Source of the DNA: Magnaporthiopsis rhizophila | Taxonomy: Eukaryota; Ascomycota; Sordariomycetes; Magnaporthales; Magnaporthaceae | Direction: 5' to 3' | NCBI GenBank assembly: GCA_003049465.1 | Contig: PYSS01000034.1 | Location: 12,419 to 76,418, forward strand | DNA length: 64,000 bases | In this document: in pieces, positions 13,297 to 24,792 of the stretch | How positions within the stretch are numbered: the first letter of the stretch is position 1 | How the letters are laid out: each line of letters opens with the position of its first letter | The notes under the pieces: model-generated | The model's input: only the letters and a program-made list of their open reading frames with translations | Told to the model about the DNA's origin: nothing | The model's database searches: none | Program-made: the position numbers and the translations under genes

Positions 13297-13695
13297 TTAC
13301 ATGAAGCACTGCCCGTACTCCAGCTTCTGCTTTTGGGCCTGCTGGATGGTGTAGCACGTGGCCACGCCGCTCTGCACACACAGGTACGATCTGCCTCCGT
13401 CGTTCTTGCAGTTGTGGGCGCTGATCATAGGACGCCCCGTCCTCCTCCTGTTGGTGTGCTGGCAGCCCGGCGCGAATTTGGCCTTGTCCTTCTTGATGGG
13501 CGCCGAGTTGGTGCACCTGATGGTCGCCCGCTTCGTGATCAAGTTGTTCTCGCCGACGAGGAGACGCCTGGCGTGGATCAGTGTGTTGCTGCTGTCGTCG
13601 TCGGCGAGGGAGGAAGTGCTGCTGGATGGACTATCGCTGGGGGTGGCCGAGGCGACGGCAGCGAAGAAGATGATGGCGACGACCGAGAAACGCAT
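13297..13695 (-). CDS. Small secreted cysteine-rich protein with Kex2-like processing site
   Basis: Single exon, 132 aa. Residues 1-17 (MRFSVVAIIFFAAVASA) are a clear signal peptide. A Ser/Asp-rich pro-segment follows and ends in a dibasic Lys-Arg at 55-56, the usual Kex2 cleavage site. The predicted mature part (57-132, about 76 aa) has six cysteines at 61, 78, 96, 106, 114 and 130, enough for three disulfides, and is basic. This architecture is shared by fungal effectors, antimicrobial peptides and other small secreted proteins; I do not recognise a named family from the cysteine spacing. Secretion and processing are inferred from sequence; the function is unknown. Confidence 0.8.
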   Translation of the reverse strand: MRFSVVAIIFFAAVASATPSDSPSSSTSSLADDDSSNTLIHARRLLVGENNLITKRATIRCTNSAPIKKDKAKFAPGCQHTNRRRTGRPMISAHNCKNDGGRSYLCVQSGVATCYTIQQAQKQKLEYGQCFM

Positions 13696-14114
13696 TGCGG
13701 AGGGGCGGGACGGCTTAAATGTAAATGGGGAGGCGGCCCTTACAATTTGCCTTTTATGGAAGGTGGGGGTGCTGTGGGGCGGGCGTGCAGGGAGTGACAG
13801 CCAGAGTATGAATGCTCAGATACGCGGCTTATAGAAGGCGGTGGTTTGGGTTCTTGATTTGGAACAGATGCGGGAGGAAACGCGGTGATTGATAGGAGAA
13901 TAGGTAGATAGTAGAGAGCAAAGGGATCGATGGCGGGAGTTGTTTTCGGGGACTGATAATGATAGAATCTTCTCTCCATCCTCGTCGTCACCATCATCGC
14001 CGACTTTTATAACAATTCGTCCGGTGTCTCGAATAATACTTGCTCGGTGTTAATGCGCGAGGTAGTTTAAAATAGTTAGTGCACGATATTTTTATCATGG
14101 TGTGATACCGTATG

Positions 14115-14600
14115 TAGGAACTTGGCAGGACGTCGCCCCTTACGATAACGTCCTCCTTAGCCTTGTAATGCATTAGGTTTACCCTGGTCCAGCCCAGTAA
14201 CAGCTCGGATTACCGTGTAAACGTTCGGGTCGTCCAAGTTCAATCTCCAGTGCTGGCACGCAGAGGAACCTACGGTCGCGTACAGAACGACGAACCGCTC
14301 GTGGCGCTTTTGCATGGAGCGGGACAATTAATTCCAGCGATGAGGTTCGAAAGCCGACTGATGGACGCTTCCCCATGGAGAACTTGATAAGCGGGCGATT
14401 CGCGTAGGACAATCATTGATCGCCGTGCCCCTTGGTTGCAATGCACGGGCGCCGGCGCTTCGGCCCGAAGCCAAGGGCAAACCTTAAGCTGACGATTGCC
14501 GTTTAAAGCTGTAAGGCTTCGCCACGGTGATTCTTTATACAGGAACCTGGCAGGCCGTAGCCACAAAGTTCCATTCATTTTACCCTGGTCGGTCTAGCCC
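14115..14600 (+). repeat. Diverged direct repeat pair, about 420 bp apart
   Basis: GGAACTTGGCAGGACGTCG near 14120 matches GGAACCTGGCAGGCCGTAG near 14540, and TTTACCCTGGTCCAGCCC near 14180 matches TTTACCCTGGTCGGTCTAGC near 14580, with a different-length spacer in between. It could be remnants of terminal repeats or of one duplicated element; too eroded to classify. Confidence 0.4.
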
Positions 14601-15455
14601 CGTGACACCCAAGGGCTCAAATCAAGGTCTTGATATGACAGGGGCTAGGGGCTTGCTATCAACCCTGGGTAACCTGGCACGTGGCCCAAAAAACCCATCG
14701 CCTGATTAAACTTTTCTTTTATAAAGAAAAACAATTTAAAAGGGAATAAGAGAGGAAAGGAAAGTAAATAAGAAAGGATAAGGGAGGAATAAAAAAGGAA
14801 ATAGGATAAAAAATAAGAAAGGAAATGCTTTTTTAAAAGGAGGTGTTTATTGCTGCCCACGTACTAATGAGTGGCCTTTTGGTATATCGCTTTTTTTCGG
14901 TCTACGCGCTCGGGTGGCTTTCTAAAGGTTCGAATACTCGTTCAAGCGCTAGCGGCCCTTCTTTCATGCTCTCCCCGGGCCGGAGTCGCCACTCTCATCT
15001 GCCCGGGCATTGTTTGCATAGGCGGACTCTTACTCTTTTTAGTAACTAGCCGTTTCGGTCGAGGACCTGCGCAGTTGACAAGTTGCCAAAGGAAGAAATT
15101 CGTCTTGCCACAACGGAATCCCTGCCCCGGAGACCTTTACATCATTAATGCACAAGGGCCGTGTTCGCTCCCTCCGAAAGGGGAATCCCTAATGCCTGCA
15201 AGCAGGGGTTAGTGGGAGTTTGCACTCCTGTTTTTAGCACGGAGAGCTCCAAAAGTGATGAACAAACGATCTCTGTGATTTGGGAAAGGGTCGTTTGTAA
15301 TTGCGCATCCGGGAAAGGACCTATCTACCCGAGGTAGAGCCTAGGACTGCACACGGAGGCGGCGTTCCTCCGATCTCGCCGCGACAAGCCAGGGCGGCGC
15401 CCGCGGGACCCGGGGATTCCCGGGGCCTTAGGGCTTAGCAGGGGGATACAAATCT

Positions 15456-15459
<4 letters not shown>

Positions 15460-15488
<29 letters not shown>
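15460..15488. repeat. T(29) homopolymer
   Basis: Uninterrupted T-run in gene-free sequence, directly followed by CCCGGG. Confidence 0.95.
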
Positions 15489-16415
15489 CCCGGGTATCTA
15501 AATTTGTTGGCACATCACTAGCAAAAGCACAGTATCGTCCCGGGAAAAAAAATCGAGCGTCGTATAGGTTTATAGCCCGCATAGACCCTTGCGCACCCCA
15601 ACGCGTGTGAGTTTTTAAGGTTTTCATGGCTACCATTTAACGCGTGGTCGCGGTGGTTTTTGGCTCCGTTTTTGGCCCTGGAAAGAGCCCGTTCCCGACT
15701 CATGACGCATGACGCCAAGGGCGGGGAAACAAGGTACCGTAACCGACGAACAGCGTGAAAGCCAGCGCTCCAAGATCTGCAGCGCCGCAGTGGGAAGTCC
15801 CAAGTGTGGCGGCGGCGGCGAGGACGTACGTACGACGTACGGAGGAAAACCCCCGGTCGTGCTATTTGGGGGAGCAGAAGCGCCAAGAGCACATTGGTTT
15901 CTCGTCTTACCCTTGTCCGGGGATGATGCATACAACCTAAGTTGGAACACGAATAAATGGGTGCACGGAGGGGCGGACGGCCGTTGGACGGTGGGGGAAC
16001 GCTTGGCTGGAAGCAAAGGGGAGCAGAAAGCGTCCGGTTTTGGAGGCGAAAACCTCCATTTCCGAGTGTCTTTGATCCCACTTCACTAGAAAGCATGTGA
16101 GAGCCGAACTAGTACGCAGGAGAGTGACTACTGGGGAATCCTCGGTGTCGTATGTTTTGGTTGTTTTGCCTCGATTAATCCACTCTACTTGGTCGAATGG
16201 CTGTAATTCCGATGCGCCGTCACAATCCACTGTAGTACCATCTTATTCACAGCAGCGCGCATGCGGGAAAGAGACAGAGAAACGCAAAAGACTTGCACCT
16301 TTTTGTCGGCATCTGCCTGCCGCACACCAAATGTGGTACAGGTACACCTAAGCCCAAACAGGAAAGGGTAAGGGGAAATGAATAAACGTCCAAAAGAACC
16401 TCTCAGCCTAGACTA

Positions 16416-17648
<1,233 letters not shown>

Positions 17649-20617
17649 CTTGGATAGATGCGGTGTAATGCCGCCAAAGGCGAATAGTCGGAGGGATGAT
17701 GGCGTGGAGTGGAAGAGGTGAGGTTGGTTGCAGACGACGAGTGGCGACGGGCGGTGCACCTTCTGTGGCGTCAGTCCGGTCGCTTTGCGTCTCGACCAAA
17801 GGAACGGAAGCACGGCAAGGGGCGGCGTTAGGAGGTGGGGCTTAGGTGATGTTGGTGGGTGCTGGTATGGGTTTATCTCTCTCTTTCTCTCACTTGGATA
17901 TTTTTGGCTCCTTTTGCTGTTTTTATGCTTTTCCTTTCTCTCTTCTGCTCAGTTTGTTTCGTCTTCTTCTGCGCTGCCAGGACCTATTCTACTGAGATGC
18001 AAGGGGAACAACAGGCGGGAAGAGGAGATGCAAAGGGTGGGGGACGGTGAGAAATATATACCCATTAGAAATATATGCCTATTATGGCAGATCTGCCATG
18101 AACCGGGCAGCCTCTTACATATGTCCGAGACGGAGGGTGACAGGAGAGCTGGCCTAATCAAAGTGGAAGGGCCGTTGAGAAAATAAATTGGCACAGCGGC
18201 GAAGTGGCGTAGCCAGCAGACAAATTTAAAAGGAATGGCACGGGTCAAAGGGATTAGAGAATGTGATATGTGACGGATGGATGGCTGCCTCGATCGGTAG
18301 ATGCGGACAGGTGAGTGGGAGGCGGTCTAGCCGGGCGGACGCCGTTGACTGGGTATGTCGGTATCCAGGTATGTATTCCCCGAGAATATGTGGTTGATAT
18401 ATGCAAGGGCCCTGTTCTGGGCGGGCAGTTGCGTCTGCTGCCGGCGACAGCCGCGGTCAAGCGGGAGCCCTGTCTGCCACCCGAGTGGTCGCAGCTCTCG
18501 GCTGTAGAGGTACCCAGCTAGCGAGGCGGAGCGGTACCTGGAATTCTAGGAGAGGGCTATGGACTGCGGCAGCAGGGCGGCGAATAGTCTTGGGTGCAGG
18601 GCATCTGTGGCAGACGGAGGAGGGGTGTGGTGCTGTCTCCCCGCCGGGTGCGGCTGTCTCGCTCGGGTGCTGGGATTCAAGGCCCGAGGCTTGCAGTCGT
18701 CTACAATCTTGCCCAAGTGCTGCCCCTACCTCCTCCTCCCGTGTCAGCAAGCCGGTTCGATGTGTTGTGGTGGTGCAGGTGTGTACACCTACCTATGCAT
18801 TATTTCCTACCAAGGCATATCTTGGGCTACTACAGTCCTCGAGCGGCGAGGCAGGGCCTCAGACACTGAGGTCAGGTGTCAGGTGATTTGTCTGTTAGCC
18901 TAGGCTCCGTACAAGCTGACCCGCATTGGGCCTTTTATTCTCTCCCAGACGGCTGGGTGCTGTCGACGGCCGGGCGTGGAGTCCAGAGGAAGGCAAGACA
19001 ATCAAGTAGGTCGTCGGCAGGTAACATCGGCGTGAGAGCTAGCATCCATGCCCACCCACACGTTTCTTGATGACGGGGAGGGCAGCACCAAAAGGGAGGG
19101 AACTGTGGGGCTGGGTCTCGGGCTGCCTGATTCCAGGTAACTTGGATACGGGAGGTGCGTACCTGGCTGCGAGGATATACATAATATCCAGGATGAGGTA
19201 GGTATCTCTACCGAGGGCCGGTATGTCTCGGGAGAGGCTACATAAAACGTGTGATTGATGCGCACCCAGTTAAATTGCCCTGTGACAGAGGCGCAAAGGC
19301 GACTGCTGGGGCTGCTCAGAAGATGGAATTTTCGGCTGCCGAAAATGCCTACGGCACACAATATTGGCAGCCGTGTCACGCTTGATCCCTTATGTCCCAT
19401 GTCCCGGCACTGCAGTGCGGCCGGCGGCCGGCTGATGCTAGGAGAGAAGATCATATCCACCTGAAGAGGCGGTCAGCAATGATGCTATGGACAAGAGATC
19501 CTGCAGAGACAGAGACGGCCATAGTCACGCCAAACCTTTTTTTTTTTTTTTCATCGGCCGTGGTTCCTCCGGCCGAGCACGAACACGAAGGAGAGCAGGG
19601 TGTTACCTGCCTCAAGGTACCTTAGGTTCGTCCGCGGCTACCCGTTGGACCCAGATCCGGCGGGCGGTATCTACCGCTAACTGGCCACGAACGTCCTTAA
19701 GGTTTTCCATTTTCGTCCACGTAACACCCACCCCAGACCCAAAGAAGCAGGTAGACGGATGGCATAATAGCGGAATATCGGCATTTAGGACATGGATCCC
19801 AAACGAAATGTCTAGCCAATCAGACATGAGAAAAAAAAAAAAAAAAAAAAGTATCAATACCTTGGGGTTTGAGTTCAATGCTTGTCCTCAGTTATAATGT
19901 TCGCCACATGACGGACAACCCCAGGAATGAAACCCAAGCGTGTGACAGCAAACGAATACGGCGAAGGAGTGACCTAGAATATGAAGAAGAAAAAAAAAAA
20001 AAAAAGGGAGAGAAAAGAAAAGCAAAGAATGTAGTGGAGTGCAAAAGACAAGGCATAATCACTGCTTCTTTCCCACCCCTGCTGAAAAAAAAAAACCACC
20101 AAACCAACTCGAGTCGCACGCATGCCGTTGCCTGCCACCTCGCCAAAGGAAAAAAAAAAAAAAAAAAAAACGGCCCGTGGGTTTATGAACGAGCCGAACC
20201 GCATCGTGCGTCATACGAGGCACGCGACTCCCAAAAATACCCAAGCGAGAGGGAAATTCCCAAAAAGTGCAGGAACCCGGTGAAGACACGCCCAGGAACA
20301 TGACTATTTGTATTTTGTATTCATTCGGCTGTCCAAGACCGAGACTATTTGTATTCATTCACCTGCCCAGACACACCCCAAAAAAAAAAAAAAAAAAAAA
20401 ACAATTTGTATCTCATTCAATCTAGCCAAAGGAGATTACCCGTTATGCTCGATTATGCTCTTCCGCCGTAGCCACTTCCCAGAATAGACATAAAAAGAAT
20501 GGAGAATCAAAGGGGGTATATTGATTTGATTTGCTGACAACAATATCAAAATGTCCAAGGTAGTCCCAAAAGAGACCCAAAAAAAAAAAAAAAAAAAAAA
20601 AAAAACCGCGTCCGAGT
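17649..20617. other. Intergenic region, 3 kb, with a cluster of A-tracts
   Basis: Upstream of the Nudix gene and downstream of the phospholipase gene. No convincing gene; frames such as 18401-18886 and 19487-19897 lack motifs. The last 1.1 kb carries repeated A-runs at 19831-19850, 19990-20005, 20150-20170, 20380-20401 and 20579-20605, plus a T-run near 19540. The last A-run lies 12 bases from the phospholipase stop codon. Confidence 0.5.
19831..20605 (+). repeat. Cluster of five A(16-27) homopolymers
   Basis: A-runs at 19831-19850, 19990-20005, 20150-20170, 20380-20401 and 20579-20605 within 775 bp, all A on the + strand. Between 20280 and 20420 a short motif (TATTTGTATTCATTC) recurs, so at least part of the cluster is a small duplication. 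Confidence 0.85.
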
Positions 20618-23037
20618 CTAAGCCGTACTTCTGGGGCGAATCACCTTCTCAATCTTGACAAGAAGCTTGCCCTCGGTGCGCTTGCCGCTGGGGTCGAGCA
20701 GGTCCAGGAACCTGTAGCCGGGCAGGAGGCGGTCGAGCCTGTAGCAGGCCCAGGACGAGAGGGCGCCGTCGTCGTCGATCCTGAACCGGAGGAAGCTGAG
20801 CTCCTGGGCGACGTTGGGCACGTCCTTGAAGACGACCGAGTCGCCGTCGGGCCCCCAGTCCGGGTGGCTGGAGTTCCTCCTGGTCTCGACGTCGCCCCTG
20901 AGGAGCGCCTGCGCGTCGGCGCCGCCGCGGCCCTGGACATGGAGGGCGACTTTGACGTGCGGGTCGAACGAGGTCTCGGTCTTGCCCTTGACGGGCGGGA
21001 TGTTTTGGCCCGCGAGGACGGTGACTTTGAGCATCGAGATCGTCACCGTGTCCTTCCCGTCGATCATGCCGTCGCCGCACCGAAGGGCCTGCGGCTTCAG
21101 CACCCAGCCCTCGGTGCCGGCGAACATGGCGTGGTTGAGCATCATGTTGCCGTCGAGCGTCTGCCAGTTCATGGCCACCATCTGCACGCCCTTTCTCCAG
21201 CACGCCGCCGGGTCCATGTTGCCGCTGTCGACGCGCGCGACGGGATCAGGGTACGCGCGCATGAGGTACTGCCGGTTGTGCGCCGCGATCGCCTCGGCCG
21301 GCAGGTCGCGGATCCTGTTCTCCTGCAGGCTGAAGACGTGCGAGGGCGTCTTGCACACGCGGTCGTCGAAGCTGTGGAAGTGCTTGCTGTGCGTGTACAC
21401 GGCCAGGCTGCTCAGCTTCTTGGAGATCAGCGGCCGGTTCCCCGTGGCGCCGCCGCCGCCCGAGGTGGCCGTGGCCGTGGCCACTCCCTCGTCGTCAGAG
21501 CTCGAGCCGCCGCTGCAGACCGTCGAAGACCCCAGACTCATCTGCTGTTCCTTTTTCAGCTTCTGCAGCGGGATTCCCAGCGAGTCGGCGGTCCCGTTGC
21601 GGTCGTCGAGGACCGAGGCCTTCTTGGCCTTGATCAGGATCTTGTCCTTCAGCTCCTCGAGCCGAGGCAGGCGCAGGCGCGGGTCACAGTGGATAAACTG
21701 CTTTTCCAGCAGGTGCTCGCCCCATTCCTGGCGCATAATTTCCACCATGACGTCCTGCTGTTGCGTGTCGGCATGCACCTCGAGGCTGATGATGATGGGC
21801 AAGTGGTTGGTTGTGAAAGCAGACCGGCGGATGGCGCGGCACACGTCGCGAAAGCCGACGTATCTGCTCTGCAGCGTGTAGTCGCGCCGCATGTACGTGT
21901 GTGCATGCATCACAACCGGCTCCGCCGATGGATTCACAAGCGACTGTGACCGCGCCCTGGTCGGCCTTAGGTCCTCCTCGGCCGGCCCGCTGCCAACCCC
22001 CGAGCCCGGTGCGGAGCCGCCGCCGGCGTCACCGTTCAGCACCGCCTGGCTGCCCCGCGGCGAGGGGACTGCCAGGGTGTCGCCCCCACCGCTCAGGGTC
22101 CGGTGATGGGAAATGGGTCTGCCCAGAAGCATGCTTGTGACCTCCTCGATGGCAGATGCGACAGACGATGTCGACCGGTGCCGCTGCGTTTCCGGTTGCG
22201 GCGATCGAGATCGGCTGGGGCTCAGGCTCGGGTTGTTCCACACGTCTATTTCTATACAGCGGCAGCCTCGTTCCAGGGCCTTGAGGAGACAAGGGGTGGT
22301 TAGGTTAGTCTTGGGAATCGACTCTGATGAGAGGGAGCATATATTCCTGAGACCATGGACGAGCTACTTACCGTCGAGTACGCTTCCACCGAGCTGTCCG
22401 ACGTCAGCTGGTTCCCCAGAAGGTACGTGTTGTGACTGCTGTTGATGAAGTAGTGGCTGATGGGCTTGCACTGGTCCTCAGGATCCGGAACCATCTTGCG
22501 CAGCGGGCCGATGCGGTACTGGTAACACCACACCTCAAAGAACTGCTGGACCGTGTACGTCTCTCTTTCGAGAGGATGCACGAGGGTCTCCCCCTGGACC
22601 CGGGTGAGGAAGTCGGCAAAGCGGTCCCTGGACAGCAACGACTGGCCAGGCTCGCACAGATTGCTATGTATGCGCACGATGTGAGACTGGAAACCGGCCA
22701 AGATGGTCATGGTGCCATCGACGGCGCTGTCGATGTGGTCCGAGTCCTGGCGCTTGTGGAAGCCGCCCTTGGTGGGCGAGATGATGGTCGACATGTCAAT
22801 CATGTGCTTTATCGCGCCGCCGTTGAGGCTGTGCTTGTGCTGTTTGTGCCTACTCCCAAACGTCGACATCCTGCTGAGGAGGGAGGGCCTTTGGTACTTC
22901 CCCGTCCTAGCCTTCTTCCTCCACACTCGCGCTTTTTCGGGGATCTGGAGGGTTGTGCGGGAATCGCGGCGGCGCGGATCGAGCATTAGCCTACGATTCA
23001 ATCTCGTTTGGTTTTTCCCGTCCAATGTCCTTGACAT
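20618..23037 (-). CDS. Phosphoinositide-specific phospholipase C (PI-PLC)
   Basis: Two exons, 22372-23037 and 20618-22279, give 775 aa; the 92-bp intron has donor GTAAGT and joins SVEAYST to ALERGCRCIEID. Order: basic N-terminus; EF-hand-like region (about 95-190); X catalytic half beginning at SHYFINSSHNTYLLGNQL; Y half (YTHSKHFHSF ... MVAMNWQTLDGNMMLN); C2 domain (LKVTVLAGQNIPPVKG to the end). Catalytic residues known from the family are present: His202 in SSHNTY, Glu232/Asp234 in CIEID, His347 in VMHAHTYM and the SLEVHAD strand. The enzyme cleaves PIP2 into IP3 and diacylglycerol at the membrane in Ca2+ signalling. Odd: about 100 Ser/Pro/Gly-rich residues sit between Asp234 and His347, where animal PLC-delta has about 13. 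A second Ser/Gly-rich linker separates X and Y. Confidence 0.95.
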
Positions 23038-24452
23038 CTAAACCAAGCCAATGTCTCCTCTTCGCTATTTATAGCCGCTGTTTCTCTGGCAATGACACAC
23101 GACGACCACACGGGAAGCTCGGGCACAAAAGGCTCGACAGGACAAACTTACAGTGAAGCACATTGTGGTGGAGCGATGACGACCACCATTGACAGCTGAA
23201 GATGGGCGGGGCGGCAGTTTGCTCCAGCTGCGGTGGACTGCTGTGCGTGTCGCGCAGGGGGTTGAGTCGGGCGGGGGATCAAATGTCGTGCGCGTCCCCG
23301 CGTGCTCTCATGTGAGCTCCTCGACGTCGACTCCTGGAACCATCCCAAGCGGCGGCGGCGGCGGCAAGGATGGAGCAGCGAGAGAAGAGTGAAAGAGAAG
23401 GACGACAAAGCAAATCGCTCGGGTCCGGCGGATTGCAGAACAATGCGGCGAGAATAGAGGTAGCCACAAGGGGCGTGGTGAGCGCGTCAGCAAAGCGATC
23501 AACAGCGCCCCCTTGAGCCCTTTCAGCCGCAGTTCCACGTTGTCAGACAAGCCAAGCTGCAGCCTTACCAAAACTTGTCGGCACCCAGAAGAGGTCCTAC
23601 CACGATCGCCCGTTCGCGGGGAGAAGATGAAGGATGGCTGGCATGGAGGCGGTGCATCCATTCTCGGCAGGGCTGGCAGGCACGCTGGCCCGCCACGACT
23701 GGTCGAGAGAGACCAAGGCCTCGGATTGGCCCTTGTTTACTCGGGTTTGAGAAGTGCTTTTGAGTGCCCGTTGGCCTCCAATGCCCCGTTCTCCCTATCC
23801 CGGTTTCGGCCTAGGCTGCTAATCCTAACGAGAGCTAGGCCCGTGATTCGTAACCAAGACCGAATCAGAGCTGGTTGGAAAAGCCAATGCTTGCTGGCCT
23901 GGCCCACAGTCCTCGCCCTCCCTCCCTGTGCTGTGCTACTCCAACGGCCGCCCGCGCGTCTGACAGGGCCCCGCAGTTGGTGAGGCGGAGTCCAGCGCCC
24001 TTCCCCAGCGGGCTGGTCCGGCGCCCCGAGGTAAGTCGGCCAGGGCGGGCCGGCGGCAACGAAATCCTGCCAGCGCGAACGCATCTCCACGTCCATTTGA
24101 TTGTGGCTCTTTATCTGGGTTTTCATGGAACAGGCGACAACCCAGCTGTTTCCAAGGCAGAGGCCGCGTGTAGAGTAGACGGAAATGATGAGAGGAGCTG
24201 GACATTATGCTCCCCCTCGCTGTTGAAGCTTGGGTGCCTCCTGCACGATGCTCCACTTTGGGTCCAACATTAAAGCCTCAGCCAGCAGCCGCCAGCCCAC
24301 CTCCCCACCCGCTTCCCGTTCTGGATGGATCAATGCTTGTCAGCCACGACCTGCTGCCTGTGCGCTGAGCACAGCCGCTGCTCGCCCTAGTCGAGTGTTG
24401 GCCAACGACGGTAGGATCGACCTTTCCTCAACCCTCAGCTCGAACAGCCGCC
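23038..24452. other. Intergenic region, 1.4 kb, probable divergent promoter area
   Basis: Between the - strand phospholipase start and the + strand mini-cupin start, so both genes fire outward from this region. Frames such as 23513-23983 overlap others on both strands and show no motif. No specific regulatory element could be assigned. Confidence 0.5.
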
Positions 24453-24792
24453 ATGTCCCGACGAGAGAAGGAGGCCGAGGTCAAGTCGTGGGGTTTCTCT
24501 CACGTCTTTACCTGGTCTGATGGACCGTATGTTTGCTGGCCCCAGTCTCGCCTTGCAGTGCCTCATCTCACACGCCGCCGAATTCAGAAATGCCTATTAC
24601 AGCCCACATATCCATAGCGGCCTCACCACCCACCTCATCCTCAAAGGCCAGCTCACCATCACGTACCCCGAGGACGACGCACCGAAGAAAGAGACCTTCG
24701 GAGTGGGGTCTCGGATCGACGTGGATGCCGGGCGTGTCCATGAGGTCTGGATCGGAGACGAGGGCTGTACATACGTCATCGGCGAGAAGTGA
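24453..24792 (+). CDS. Mini-cupin (cupin_2-like) protein, 92 aa
   Basis: Two exons, 24453-24526 and 24588-24792; the 61-bp intron (GTATGT donor, TTCAG acceptor) joins TWSDGP to NAYYSPHIHSGL and is needed to reach a sensible start MSRREKEAEV. The product is a single small beta-barrel: YYSPHIHSGLTTHLILKG carries the His-x-His plus further His of a cupin metal site, LTITYPEDDAP is the next strand pair, and DVDAGRVHEVWIGDEG contains the final His ligand and ends in CTYVIGEK. Single-domain cupins of this size bind a metal or small ligand and range from isomerases to dioxygenases; I cannot say which. No targeting signal. Supported by frame continuity and the cupin motifs. Confidence 0.82.

Larger units (their letters stand above)
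13696..16415. other. Intergenic region, 2.7 kb, with diverged repeats
   Basis: No convincing gene. Short frames lie on both strands. A diverged direct repeat is visible at about 14115-14190 and 14535-14600 (shared GGAACYTGGCAGG and TTTACCCTGGTC). A purine-rich stretch (14730-14830) is followed by sequence that resembles part of the region at 47.45-47.52 kb. T(29) lies at 15460-15488. The region may contain eroded mobile elements. Confidence 0.45.

Noticed and set aside
14880..14945. Possible tRNA or tRNA-derived SINE: GGTTCGAATAC at about 14927 resembles a B box, with an A-box-like AGTGG upstream
   Set aside because: No cloverleaf could be folded from the surrounding bases and the B box departs from consensus.
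20864..21949. 361-codon + strand frame opposite the PLC
   Set aside because: Shadow of the GC-rich PLC exon; no motif on this strand.
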